Source: Rhabdophis nuchalis (taxonomy: Eukaryota; Chordata; Lepidosauria; Squamata; Natricidae). From it: 64,000 nt of DNA. The DNA is taken from positions 216,007,962 through 216,071,961 of the forward strand of contig CM077644.1 in assembly GCA_039707465.1 (NCBI GenBank), given 5' to 3'. Positions 33,343-44,563 of this stretch are shown in pieces. The translations under genes and the position numbers were made by a program. The stretch's first letter is position 1; the number at the start of each line of letters is the position of its first letter. The notes under the pieces are model-generated. The model ran no database searches. It was not told where the DNA came from and worked only from the letters and a program-made list of their open reading frames with translations.

Positions 33343-34630
33343 CCGCCCTGCCGCCCTGTTTGGGGTGACCCGCTCCCTCCTTCAACAGAGGCCGCGGGAA
33401 GCCCCTCTGCAAGGGCGAGCAGAGGAATTTGGGATTTATCTGCAGGAGAAAATCACTCGGATTCGGAATGAGCTACCCTCCATCGACAGTGGTCCTGTGG
33501 GACTGTCCGAGACTAGTCTTGAGGTTCCTTCTTGGGAGGAGTTTGACTTTGTTACCACCGAGGATATGGACAGGTTGTCAAGGAAACTTAGGGCGACCAC
33601 ATGTTTATTGGACCCGTGTCCCTCCTGGCTTGTACTGGCATCCTGGGAGACGACACGAGGCTGGCTCCAGGGCATTGTCAACGCATCTTTGAGTGAGGGG
33701 TCCTTGCCTGCCGTCTTGAAAGAGGCGGTAGTGAGGCCCCTCCTCAAGAAGCCGTCCCTGGACCCAGCTTTATTAGAGAACTATCGTCCGGTCTCCAACC
33801 TTCACTTTTTGGTGAAGGTTGTCGAGAGTGTGGTAGCCCAACAGTTTCCGCGACACCTGGAGGAAGTTGATTATCTAGACCCGCACCAGTCCGGCTTCCG
33901 ACCCGGTCACAGCACCGAGACGGCATTGGTCGCGTTGGTTGATGATCTCTGGAGGGCGCGGGATAGAGGTTATTCCTCTATCCTAGTCCTATTAGACCTC
34001 TCGGCGGCTTTTGATACCATCGACCATGGTATCCTATTGCACCGACTGGGGGGGTTGGGGTTGGGAGGCACCGTTTTGCGGTGGTTCTCATCCTACCTCT
34101 CTGGTCGGTCGCAATATGTGTTGACGGGAGGGCAGAGGTCGACCTCGAGGCCTCTCTTATGTGGGGTTCCTCAGGGGTCGGTCCTTTCGCCCCTCCTTTT
34201 CAACACATATATGAAGCCGCTGGGTGAGATCATCCGTGGTTTTGGGGTCGGTCCTCTCGCCCCTCCTTTTCAACACATATATGAAGCCGCTGGGTGTCAT
34301 CAGCGTACCACCTGTACGCTGATGACACCCAGCTGTACATATCCACCCCAAACCACCCCAACGATGCCGCCGAAGTGCTGTCCCGGTGTTTGGAGGCCGT
34401 ACAGATCTGGATGGGTGGTAACAAACTCAAGCTCAACCCTGCCAAGACTGAGTGGCTGTGGTTTCCGGCACCCTGGTTCAGCCAGATTACACCAACTCTG
34501 GCCATTGGGGGCGAAACACTGGCCCCCGTGGAGAGGGCGTGCAATTTGGGTGTCCTCATGGATTCCCGGCTGTCCATGGAGGACCATGTGGCGGCCGTGG
34601 CCAGGGGGGCGTTTCATCAGGTACGCCTGA
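33305..34630 (+). pseudogene. L2 ORF2 fragment: reverse transcriptase, scrambled before YADD
   Basis: L2 RT coding is clear from DNRPAALFGVTRSLL through ENYRPVSNL, QSGFRPGHSTETAL, VLLDLSAAFDTIDH, GVPQGSVLSPLLFN to GEIIRGFGV (about 34250). The 70-bp duplication then throws it out of frame just before the catalytic YADD. The YADD block is recovered in another frame from 34294. The part of this frame after 34250 is not meaningful L2 protein. The enzyme is inactive. Confidence 0.88.
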
Positions 34631-35163
34631 TGTGCCAATTGCGCCCCTTACTGGACCGGGCTGCCCTTCGCACAGTCACTCAAGCTCTCGTGACGTCCCG
34701 ACTCGACTACTGTAATGCTCTCTACATGGGGCTTCCCTTGAGGTGCACTCGAAAGCTACAGCTAGTCCAAAACGCAGCCGCGCGGGTGATTATGGGAGCC
34801 ACTAGATGCTCCCACATAACACCGATCCTGCGCGAGCTGCATTGACTTCCTGTGGTTTTTCGAGTGCGCTTCAAGGTTTTGACAACTATCTTTAAAGCGC
34901 TCCATGGCTCGGGGCCTAGTTATATGCGAGACCGCCTCCTGCCCCATACATCCCTTAGACCGATACGCTCCCACAGAGAGGGCCTTCTCAGGGTGCCGTC
35001 GGCCGGACAATGCCGACTGGCGACACCCAGGGGAAGAGCCTTCTCTGTGGCGGGCCCAGCCCTTTGGAATGACCTACCCCCTGAATTACGTACCATCACC
35101 GACCTCCGCCTCTTCCGCCAATGTCTTAAGACATATTTGTTCCAACAAGCCGGCCTAGCCTAA
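34294..35163 (+). pseudogene. L2 ORF2 fragment: YADD to C-terminus, one internal stop
   Basis: The frame 34294-34845 starts at YHLYADDTQLYIS and runs through the thumb-like region to ELH. A TGA then replaces the Trp codon of ELHWLPV, and coding resumes in the same frame as 34852-35163 (VFRVRFKVL ... LFQQAGLA). It encodes the back half of RT and the conserved L2 C-terminal region. Confidence 0.87.
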
Positions 35164-35652
35164 CCTCCCATGGGGACTTTTAGGTAGTTTTAAATTGGGT
35201 TTTAAAATTTGGTTTTAGCACAGGATAGGTTTATTTAATAGTTTTTTAAATTATATTTATTGTATTTTGTATGTTTTTAAATTTTCCTGTGCGCCGCCCT
35301 GGGTCCTTTGTGGAGAAGGGCGGGATATAAATTTAATAAAAAAAAAAAAAAAAGATGGCCTGCAACATGGAGAATGGTACATGAACAGCATTTCTACATT
35401 GTCTCTAGAATTCAACTTTTACAGTAAGGTCTCACATCCAGTTGCCTACAGGATGGTGTCCTCAATGCTGGCAGACAATACCCATCCATTTTCCCAGATC
35501 ATGGTTGGTGCAAAAACTGAATCCCAAACCTTCTTGCGGCTGAGCTAGGTACGTAGTAATATAGAAATATGTTGTCTTTGGTACTAGAGTGACTACAGTA
35601 CATCTGGGGTGCAAAAATCCAGATGACTATTAGAGAGCAGGCAACAAAGAGT

Positions 35653-36071
35653 TACCATATTGTTCAGAGTATAAGACGCACCTTTTTCCCTCAAAAAAGA
35701 GGCTGAAAATCTGGGTGTGTCTTATACAGTGAATACAGCATTTTTTGCCACCCAAAATCCTGCCCCCTTCACTAAAATGGCCATGCATTGCTTTTAGGAG
35801 GTTTCCAGAGTGCTCCTGGGAGTTGGGGAGGGCAGAAATGAGTGAAAAACGGGCCATTTTTTGCTCAAATTTGTCTCCCAGCCCCCAGGAGCACGCTATA
35901 AGCCTCCTAAAGGTTATTCATGCCTTTTTTTTAAAAAAAAGAGCCTGTTTTTGCAAAAAATGGGTCATTTTTGGGAGGTCTGCAGAGTGCAAAAACATTT
36001 TTTTTAATTGCCTCTTCAAAATCTTGGTGCGTCTTGTACTCTAGTGCATCTTATACTTCAAAAATACAGTA
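35653..36071. mobile_element. TIR DNA element (TACTGTATTTTTCGG family), second copy
   Basis: The left end TACCATATTGTTCAGAGTAT and right end CTTCAAAAATACAGTA are diverged inverted repeats with GACGCACC/GTGCATC inside. The interior matches 15304-15842 in GCTCCTGGGAGTTGGGGAGG and TTTTTGCACTCTGCAGAC-like segments. No coding is present. Confidence 0.68.
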
Positions 36072-36962
36072 CTTTTTCTTCTATCTTGATTATTCAAATG
36101 TTTCCACACCCAATATAAGCTCTTCTGTTCCCCTAACCTGATTTTTTTGTTTCTACTAAATAATTTAAGTGGTTATAACATATGGAAATTGGCTGTACAG
36201 CACTGTTACCAGCTGACGTTTGCCAAAATATTTTGGAAAGCAAAACAAATACAATAAGCTCTGTAGCTTATTTGTTTTAATTTAGCAGTGTGACAGGATT
36301 TATGATAGTCTAAAGTGATATTGAGAGTTTTCTTTTATACATTTTTTGCATTGTTGGATAAGTGGTTAGGACAATAGACTAGTTCCAGACTTTATAATAT
36401 TTAGATTGATTTAAATGGATGTAGAAAAAAACTATTTTTTTTAAAAAAAAGTAAGATTTAGCAGATTGAATATTCCATTTATGTAATGGAAGGAATCCCA
36501 CTTCCACCCCCCACTACAATATCACTGCTACATGGTACATAATTAATCTTTTTAAAGAACAGAAATTAATGGCATTAATAATATGCTTTGTTTCAAATGT
36601 TATGAGTGTTCATATTTTTTTACTATGCAAAATCATAGTTGGTTATCATACTTGAAAAATTGGTTATAATATCAACGAAGAATGGAACCAAAACTGCAAG
36701 TTGATTCAGTATATTTTACATTAATGTGCTGTGTGTGTCTGTGAATTTGTGTCTTTCAAGAGATTCTTAATTACAGAATGTCTTGGGCAAGTCTATGTAG
36801 TTTTCTTGACAATATTTTGCCAATGTTTTCTTTTTAGGACTGAGAGTCGGGGGCCCAAAATCACATAGTTGGGGTTTTTTTGTCCAAAGCAAGACTAAAA
36901 CTCATGATTTCCAGGTTTTAGTGTGGTGCCTTAACCAAACATGCTTATTGTTGTATTTTATA
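36072..36962. other. AT-rich stretch, possible SINE scrap at 36830-36945
   Basis: GGGCCCAAAATCACATAGTT and GTGGTGCCTTAACCAAACAT near 36850-36945 look like a decayed minus-strand MIR-like SINE. The rest is AT-rich without recognisable features. Confidence 0.4.
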
Positions 36963-37239
36963 TAGAGGTAGGCTGCTGCCAGTTCACACCAGTTCAGGTG
37001 AACCTGTAGTTAAGATTCTGTGCAGATCGGCAAATTGGCAAATTCCACCACTGGCTGGCCCTGCCCCTGTTGGTTTTTTGGCTTGTTTTTGGCCTGTTTT
37101 TCAGGTCAAAAATGGCCCCAAAACAGGCCGAAACAGCCCCAAATTGGCTTCAAAACCTGTCTGAAAATTGTCAAAACCCCACCAAAAATAGGCCAAAAAA
37201 CTGATGGGGATTAGCCCCAACCGGCTGAAGCCTACCTCT
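36963..37239. mobile_element. hAT-like element (CAGAGGTAGGCT type)
   Basis: It starts TAGAGGTAGGCTGCTGCC and ends GCTGAAGCCTACCTCTG, an inverted pair with one altered tip base. No target duplication is visible. The interior has a repeated GGCC/AAAACAGGCC-rich block. Confidence 0.62.
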
Positions 37240-37370
37240 GTCATTGAGGTGAGTGGCTGAGAGGCAGGGCTGGGTATAATGAATGATGTCATCCACCCAG
37301 TCACATGACTAACTGGCCATGCCTACCCAACCAGAAAATTGGTTGTTAAGTTATTCAAGTCCCACCAATG
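37240..37370. mobile_element. hAT-like right-end fragment
   Basis: It ends TTCAAGTCCCACCAATG, a diverged copy of the TGAATCCCACCACTG right end, after ATTGGTTGTTAAGTT, which matches the inner right arm of 31733-32100. The left part is missing or was displaced by the neighbouring element. Confidence 0.5.
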
Positions 37371-37682
37371 ATTTTATAACTATTCTCTTCCATTACAAGT
37401 GTAGTTTGGTGGCAACTTTTGTTTTCAACAAGTTTTATTCAGTTTTATTTTATTTCCCTCCCTTCCCCCACCCCCTCCCTGACTTCCCAGAGCAAAATAC
37501 AGGATATAACATCTAACAATCATTTGCTAACATTATCTAACTATCTGTAATTCCCAATTCCTCTCTTAACCCTTTAACTCTCCTTTTTTCAATTATATAT
37601 AAATATAAATACATTCCATTTCCATTCATTCATAAGCTATTTTAAACTTGTTAGTCTTATATTTGTTTTGAATATATTCAAT

Positions 37683-37961
37683 CTATCTTTCCCATTCCAA
37701 TAAATATCTTTCTTGAAAATAATCTTTCAAGTATGCTGAGATTTTTGCCATTTCCGCTAGGTTGACTACTTTTAATGTCCATTCTTCAATAGTCGGCAGA
37801 TCTTCCTTCTTCCAGTATTGCGCCACCAAAAGTCTAGCTGCAGTTATTAAATTTAGTATCAGTTTAGACTCTATAACCGTACAATCTGTTATTATACCTA
37901 ACAAAAACAACTGCGGGGTAAACTTGATCCTCTTTTCAAAATATTCTGCATAATCCACCAT
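37683..37961 (-). pseudogene. L1 ORF2 C-terminal end, frameshifted
   Basis: This 92-residue frame (IKFTPQLFLLGIITD ... LITAARLLVAQYWK ... EEWTLKVVNLAEMAKISAYL ... YLLEWER) is the conserved end of L1 ORF2. It follows the 37966-39147 frame after a one-base shift near 38000, where the zinc-knuckle-like CWRC...H segment is read in another frame. It has a normal terminal stop. Confidence 0.82.
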
Positions 37962-37965
37962 ATTT

Positions 37966-39147
37966 TTATCCGGAATGCTTTGATTTTCTTACACGTCCAC
38001 CATATATGATAATAGGTAGCATCTTCACTTTCACATCTCCAACATTTCGGTTGGAGGTTCGGGTACATACACGATACTTTTTAGGATCTAGGTGCCATCT
38101 ATAAAACATTTTATAAAAATTTTCTCTTAAATTTTGTGCTTGTGTAAATTTCACGTTTCTGACCCATATTTTTCCCCACGTTTTCATCATTATTGGTTCT
38201 TGAAAGTTTTGTGCCCATTTTATCATACAATCCTTAACTAATTCTGTTTCAGAATCTATTTCTATTAAGACATTATATAATCTTTTTATATGTGACTGAC
38301 TCTTTACTAAATTTTCTTCATTCTGCATGATGCCAATTCTTTGATCTTCTTTCCACCTGGCTTGGAGCTGTCCATACTGAAACCATGTATAAATTATCTT
38401 TTCTTCTTTCAATACATTTAATGGCTTCAGCTGCAATTTACCCTTTTCCATGTTAAGAAGCTCTTTATAGGTGATCACCTCTTGTTTTTGTTCTATACTT
38501 ATATTCTCTATTGCATGTCTAGGTATTGCCCATATGGGTATTTTATAATTCAACTTATATTGATACTTTTTCCAAACTCTCAAAAGGGCATACCTAAGTA
38601 TGTGACTTTTAAAAGTCTTGTCCACTTTCTTCCTATATAGTAAATACGCATGCCAGCCATATAACAATTTATATCCTTCAATATTCAATATTCTTTCTTC
38701 TGTTAAGTTAAACCAATCACTGAGTACTGATAAAACAACAGCCTCATAATATAATCTTAGATTAGGCATTTTGAGACCTCCTCTTTCACGTGTATCCTGT
38801 ATTATTTTTTGTTTTATTCTCGGTCTTTTTCCTGCCCATATAAATTTATTAAGCCCCTTCTGCCATTCTTTCAAATTTACATCTTTTTTAAGTATTGGTA
38901 TCATTTGAAACAAAAATAAGAACTTAGGTAAAACATTCATCTTAATTGCTGCTATTCTTCCCAGCAATGACAATTGTAATTTTTTCCAAGTCTCCATCTC
39001 TTTCTGTATTTTATACCATAACACTTCATAATTATTTCTATATAATTTCCCATTCGAAGCTGTGATATATACCCCTAAATATTTAACCTTTTTCACTATT
39101 TCAAATCCCGTTAACCTTACTAATTCTTCTTTATGTTGTGTGATCAT
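37966..39147 (-). pseudogene. L1 ORF2 fragment: post-RT region
   Basis: This 393-residue frame contains KVKYLGVYIT, SLLGRIAAIKMNVLPKFLFL, FIWAGKRPRIKQKI, RGGLKMPNLRLYYEA and FKSHILRYALLRVWKKY in the order of L1-clade ORF2 between RT and the C-terminus. A stop or frameshift at about 39150 separates it from the RT frame. A second near 38000 cuts the C-terminal cysteine-rich motif. Confidence 0.86.
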
Positions 39148-39155
39148 ATTTTTAG

Positions 39156-39701
39156 TTACTGTATTATCTTTGGTTTTTGTTTATTTATTTTAAAGCTGGA
39201 TACCTTTCCATATTGGTTGATTATGTCCATTAAACCTATAACCGATTGTACCGGTTGAGATAAGGTAACAACCAGGTCATCTGCAAATGCTCTTAATCTA
39301 TAATCATGGTGTCTAATTTTGATTCCCTTTATATCCTTTGAACCCCGTATTGTATTCAATAAGCATTCTAAAGTTAAAATAAACAATAATGGAGACAGAG
39401 GGCATCCCTGTCTTGTCCCTTTTTCAATTTTAAAAGTCTCTGTTACACTATTATTAACTATTATTTGTGCTGTTTGTCTCTGATATATTGCCCTAATAGA
39501 TTGTGTAAAGTACTCTCCACACTGCATCCTTTCTATCACCTTCACTAGAAATTGCCAATTCAATCGATCAAATGCCTTCTCGGCATCCAAAAAGATAAAC
39601 ACAGCAACTTTTGAAGTGAAATCACAAGCCACTTCCAAGAATGTATAGACTTCTATGTAGACCTCTGAGTACAGACAAGCCTTCCACAACTTGATGTCCA
39701 C
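39156..39701 (-). pseudogene. L1 ORF2 fragment: reverse transcriptase
   Basis: RT blocks visible are FIFLDAEKAFDRLNW (residues 36-50), GTRQGCPLSPLLFIL (95-109) and AFADDLVV (catalytic FADD near 139-142). These are the L1-clade forms (LDAEKAFD, FADD), distinct from the YADD of L2. The first 25 or so residues are probably flanking sequence beyond the 5' truncation point. The endonuclease is absent. Confidence 0.88.
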
Positions 39702-39705
39702 CCAG

Positions 39706-40624
39706 CTAGGAATTCTGGGAGCGGAAATCTGAAATATTGATAAAACTGTGCTAGTCAGACAAAGGCAAGAAAAGCTCTCTTCCTCTCTCTCTCTTCCTCA
39801 CTTTAATTCTTGCACAGTCACTGGCTAAAAAGATTCCTGAGCAAACTTCTCACTGCCAGTGTGAGAGTGGTAAACATTTTATATATGTTTCTTTCACCTT
39901 GTACTCAGCTTTATCCTAATGTATTCACCCCCACCCTTGCTATTTTGGGCCAAACATTCTATTCATTTTCATGCAAGTTTAGCCTTCATTTCAGCAGAAT
40001 TGTTAATCAGCCATTTAACCTTCTCCTTCCTTATCTCTCTTGTCCCTGGCATTTCCATTAGGTTAAAGGAAGCACTGATAGTCTGACACTTGACATTATA
40101 TCTTTTAGCAAGAAGTTATGAATGATGCCACCAACCATATGTTCTCGGTGGCGTTAAGATGAAAGGCACGGTCCGGTCATAATAGTATCAAAGAACAAGT
40201 GCCCTCATAGGAAGCTGTTTATTGTTCTCCTTTCCTAATAAGGAGCTATATTATACGGATTAGCTTTTCCATTTCCTTTGTTGACCTCCAGGCCACAGCA
40301 ATTAACTAGAATATTAACAGGGGGAAAGATAATGATGTGAGGATCGATGGCTGCATTCAGATCAAGGTGATTTAAAACCAAATACCCGGGCTGCAAGAAA
40401 ATGATCATGCCCCCAATTGGATTCGTAGCTCGAGATTCAGGAAGCTAAAGCTCAAATGTCAAATGCTTCAAAATTTATAAGACATAGGATTTTAAAGTCC
40501 CCACTCTTAGCCGGCAAATCAGTCTTTTAGAACACTCCATATATCATTTAAAGTGTGGCATTTATCAAGAAAAGCAATGGTAACACACTCCAACATGAAC
40601 TAGTAAATTAAAACAAATCAGAAA
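39706..40624. other. Unique stretch, possible conserved non-coding block 40240-40520
   Basis: No gene or repeat is recognised. 40230-40520 is repeat-free with balanced composition and motifs such as CAGCAATTAACTAGAATATT, which makes it a candidate regulatory element, but this is an impression only. Confidence 0.33.
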
Positions 40625-40629
40625 CTTTG

Positions 40630-41198
40630 TGTTCTGACCGAGGCTTCCCAAGAGCATGAAGCAAACTCCTTGTCCTGACAAAAAGCCCTTTTATTAATTG
40701 ACTGTGAATTCTGCTCATTCACATCCAGCAAAGTCTTTCGAGGGAGGATTTACAGTCACCGATCTTATCTGGTTTGGAGAGCTTCCAGGCCAATATCTGT
40801 AAAACTTGGCAAGGATTCTCGGAGAGTCACAAACCAATTAAGTGAACTAATTGTCTCCTGCAAACTCCACTCCCCTTTCACTTCACTTTTATTCCCTCTG
40901 AGAGGGGCCATTCATCGTCCACCTCTGGCCTTATTCCCAAGTCAACCTCTGTTCTTTAGCTGTTCCCTTCATCTGGCACCTCTGCACATGCGCATACTGG
41001 GAACAGGCTCAGCTGTTCAACTGCTCACTGATGTCTGATTCTGAAGGCAGCTGATAACTGGCATACAGCTCTGACCTCCTTTCTGCCTCTGACACAGAGC
41101 CCTCATCAGAGCCTTCCTCAGAGTCCAGGACTGGCCCATGTTCCTCCCCAACCTCTGAATCTGCTGCCAGCTCCACTGGCCACTGGCAGGCCGCAACA
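40630..41198 (-). mobile_element. Solo LTR, family A, minus orientation, perfect TSD
   Basis: On the minus strand it starts TGTTGCGGCCTGCC and ends GGTCAGAACA. A perfect 5-bp duplication CTTTG lies at 40625-40629 and 41199-41203. It aligns along its length with 11584-12218. GGAATAAAAG (minus strand, near 40890) is a likely polyadenylation signal. The 66-residue acidic frame at 41009-41209 (minus) crosses the LTR edge and is probably incidental. There is no internal region. Confidence 0.88.
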
Positions 41199-41203
41199 CT
41201 TTG

Positions 41204-42789
41204 GAACAATACATTTGAACCAAAGAAGCAGAAGTTCCTTAAGCCATTATAGGTCTGAAATAATAAAATTATGATTAATGTTTGTCCTGGAAGATTGAGC
41301 TGAGAATATGTGTACCTTTTGCTCTAGCATTTCTCATTGAGGCTAGGGACCATGAGAAAGATATGCTGTTTCCTGGAGCTAAAATCATAGAAACATAGAG
41401 CTCAAACTTCTATCCTTACCACTAGTGAAGAGAGGGTTATGCAGTTTCAACAATGTGAATTTGGAGGTACTTGGGATGTGAGGTTAAAACGATTTGTTTT
41501 TTAAACTCTTGGAACACAAAACTTTGCTTCCCCTCCAACCTTTGCTAGTTGCTCTGGGAAAGGGTTGTGTTTTTAAGTGCTAATGATACTTATCAAATTA
41601 TAATTTTTAGTTAATTGGTGTTCACCATAATAACAGCAATTATTGCTGTTGTGTTTAGTTTAGATCCAATACTATTTTAATCATACCAACAATAGTAATA
41701 ATAATTTTAAATTGCCACAGGTTGTACTTTTCCTATTTTGTGGGACTTTGGAATAAACATTGTACAATTTATGGTACTACACACACGCAATATATCTTTC
41801 CATCTTCCTTTTACTTATCTTTACTTCCTTTACTTCCTTCTAAGGATAGGGAATGTTTTATGCGCCTAATAATACTACTTCTATTCAATTTTTTTATTAA
41901 AAAAATCTTTATATATGTGTTAAGTTTGAAAGTTTCCACATGTCCTTGCTCCTTTCTCTTAGCCATTTCTCAAGACGCTCAATTTGTTGAACAGAGAATT
42001 CAACATGGCTTCAGTCTAGATGCCCCACTGTCAAAATGGGAGAGAAGATCATGAGTTTTCTACCAACAGAGGCATTTCTGCTTTCCTTCTGTGCAATTTC
42101 AGCCTTCAGGCAGCATGCTGAGTACCTGTCAAGTTAATAAATTGGCAATCTGTAAAATTTAGCCTGTTGTGTAGGCTAGAATGTATAGTACAATGTTTTG
42201 TATTGCTGAAACATTTTGTGGCAGTAACTAGTAGAATTTACTCTTGTCACATTCTGCGCTATCAAGAACTTGTGCAATTTTGCCAAACACTTAAGCCCTG
42301 GAGCCTGCAATGTATTTCATAGATGCAAGTTCACATAACTGAATTGCCAAGTAGCAAGAAAAAAAAGTTGCCTTTTTATTATTATTCAGATTGCAATGCA
42401 ATTGTCCTAGGAATGTCCCAGATAAGGAAGCAAGCTGCCTGTCCTGATAGAGTCTGTCAGTTTTAAGAAGCCAAAGAATTTCCCCCCAATTTTCTTTTCC
42501 AGCTAAAGAAAGATATTTAAGCCTCTCCGCAGCTGTGTTGGAAGACTTGCACTTCTGCATTTCCACAAGATGGATTTGGGGGAAGGATGTTGGGTCCCTG
42601 TTATTCCTAGTAGACTGTATTTTGAAGCCATCTGCTGAAACTTTATTGTAGCTCCAAAACTAAATTGCAGTGGACTTGAATTTTATTTCAATCAGGCAAT
42701 TCATCGATGATGATAGGAACACACAACTTAGTTAGCAACTCTGTTGATCATTTATTATATTTATATGTTTTCCCACAGCAACTGGTATT
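41204..42789. other. Unique stretch, nothing recognised
   Basis: The frames at 41722-42054 and 42291-42566 (minus) have no recognisable domain. No repeat boundaries are seen. Confidence 0.42.
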
Positions 42790-42975
42790 GGCTTTGGATT
42801 GACATTCAGTTGCTGGAATAGTTTGAGTAGAGGTGTTCCATCTCTGGAGGTTTGCAAAAATAGACTGGACAACTATTTGACCAGGACAGGATAAGTTCTT
42901 CTGCCTTGAGCAGGAGATTGGAATAGAAGACCTCCAAGGTTCCTTCCAGCCCTATGTTGTATGTTTCATACATTT
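42790..42975 (+). mobile_element. CR1 LINE extreme 3' end
   Basis: GAGGTGTTCCATCTCTGGAG, TTTGCAAAAATAGACTGGAC, AACTATTTG and GGTTCCTTCCAGCCCTATG are the last codons and 3' UTR of a CR1 copy. It is heavily 5'-truncated and has no clear tail repeat. Confidence 0.72.
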
Positions 42976-44139
42976 TATGGTCTGGGATGTTTAGTTCCAT
43001 TTTTCCTGTGCTTCATAGCACTATCTTTACATTTTGTTGCAAAACTACCATGGCTCTTAGTTTTCTCCATGTAGACATTATCTTTTTTGAGGGACCATGA
43101 AACTGCACTTGTGTTCTTCTGGGCTTTTGGTACATGTTAATGTTGCTGTCTGGCTTGTTTTAAATAAGATTCATTCTCTGTTTTTAATTTCCTGTTGTGA
43201 TTTTATTGCATTATTTTATTGCTGATTTAAATTTTGCATCACTTTATGGCCTCAGCCAGGAAAGAACTTCTTAAGTAAGTAAGAAAGAGTAAAGACAAGT
43301 GCAAAACAGGCAATATTTAAAGGTAACAATTTCTTTTTATTGGATTTTTTTTAAATAAGAGAACAATGTACTTTTTGGAAGAGTTATCAGTTTAACTGAC
43401 CCAAAGTGAATGCAGATTTTAGGATGTACACAGGAGTCCAAAACAGCATCATAGGGAATGCACCTATTTGCAAAGAATTTAGTAAATCATACCAAACGTA
43501 GGCACTGCTCTGAAGGATCAGGAAATGTAGATCAATATGGTGGCAGGGAAAGAAACAAGTTTCTCTTTATTACCAAAATCGAAAAATGAACAGAAATTTG
43601 AAGGATAGGAACGTAGATATGCTCGCCTGTCATAGTTTCTATGGAAACTAGTTTAAGTGGGTTTCTTGCGCCTGTACTTCTTGAAGATGCAGATTTTACA
43701 TCTAAAATGGAATTACAGTTGTAAAAGTTCTGCTCAGGCAAAAAACAAGGAATTAGATCAAAGTTACAGACATTATTACAAAGTTGTAATAATTCTGAAT
43801 ACAAAAGTGTGGTCAGGGGTCAGACACTTCTTAGCAATCATCTTTTTATGTTCCCCAAGCTTCCACGTTGTAACAGGCCCCTGCATTGGAAAGTTTTCTG
43901 TTTTAGGAGAAGATTTTAAGTGAAATGATTAGGTCTCACAGAGACTGAAATCATCCATTTCACTGTTAGGGAAAAAACACAACTTCTCAAAATGGTGGAA
44001 TCTATTTGTGTGAACCCCAGTGAAGCTCTTGATCTACCAGAAGCTGTACAGCCATGCATCAAATGAATGGAAACCTGGTAGAAATTGGGAAGGTGTATTT
44101 GTTTCAAGAATAAAGGCTCTAGAAGGAAAACAACTTTGT
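42976..44139. other. Unique stretch, nothing recognised
   Basis: No coding similarity or repeat termini were found. Frames at 43532-43804 (minus) and 43657-43923 overlap antisense and look incidental. Confidence 0.42.
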
Positions 44140-44563
44140 TCAGAATACAGAATAAGAGTTAGAAGGGACCTTGGAGATCTTCTAGGCCCATGATGGCGAA
44201 CCTATGTCACGTGTGCCACAGGTGGCACGTGGAGCCATATTTGCCAGCATGGCAGCTCTTGGCAGCCCTCAGCTCTGGTGCTGTGCCCATCCACCCTGCG
44301 CATGTGCAAGCGACCCCCTTCCCACCATTCATGCATGAGTGACTCCCGTGTAGGGGGATTTTTGCCCTCTCTAGGCTCCAGAAGCTTTCCTGAAGCCTGG
44401 GGAGGGTAAAAACGGCATCCCCCGAACTTCCAGTTGGGCTGTTTTTTGCCCTCCCCAGACTTCAGGAAAGCTTCTGGAGCCTAGAGAGGGCAAAAACCCA
44501 GATTCAATGGCCCAACCGGAGGTTTGTTTCTGAACTTCCGGTTGGCCTGTTGGGCCTGTTTTT

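Larger units (their letters stand above)
32392..35351 (+). mobile_element. L2-clade LINE, 3 kb, 5'-truncated and mutated
   Basis: It begins inside the endonuclease domain (GHEGGIPLVDMCPPGYR, about residue 184 of the intact protein) and runs to a poly(A) end at 35336-35351. A short duplication AAGATGG flanks it (32385-32391 and 35352-35358). The coding path is broken by a frameshift near 33300-33340, a 70-bp direct duplication plus foldback at 34174-34333, and a TGA at 34843-34845 in ELHxLPV. It belongs to the LFQQAGL-ending subfamily. Confidence 0.93.
37405..39700 (-). mobile_element. L1 LINE, RT to 3' end, 5'-truncated, minus strand
   Basis: On the minus strand it encodes the L1 RT palm (39701-39156), the post-RT region (39147-37966) and the C-terminal end in a shifted frame (37961-37683). 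A pyrimidine/purine-biased 3' UTR follows, ending near 37430 with AACTGAATAAAACTTG. That terminal motif (AAACTxAATAAAACTT) is shared with the ORF1-only L1 at 44564-45984, so the two may be one family. The 5' break lies near 39640-39700 before the RT catalytic block. Confidence 0.9.

Noticed and set aside
41009..41209. 66-residue acidic frame as retroviral accessory protein
   Set aside because: It crosses the edge of a solo LTR and has no start context or domain, so it is incidental.
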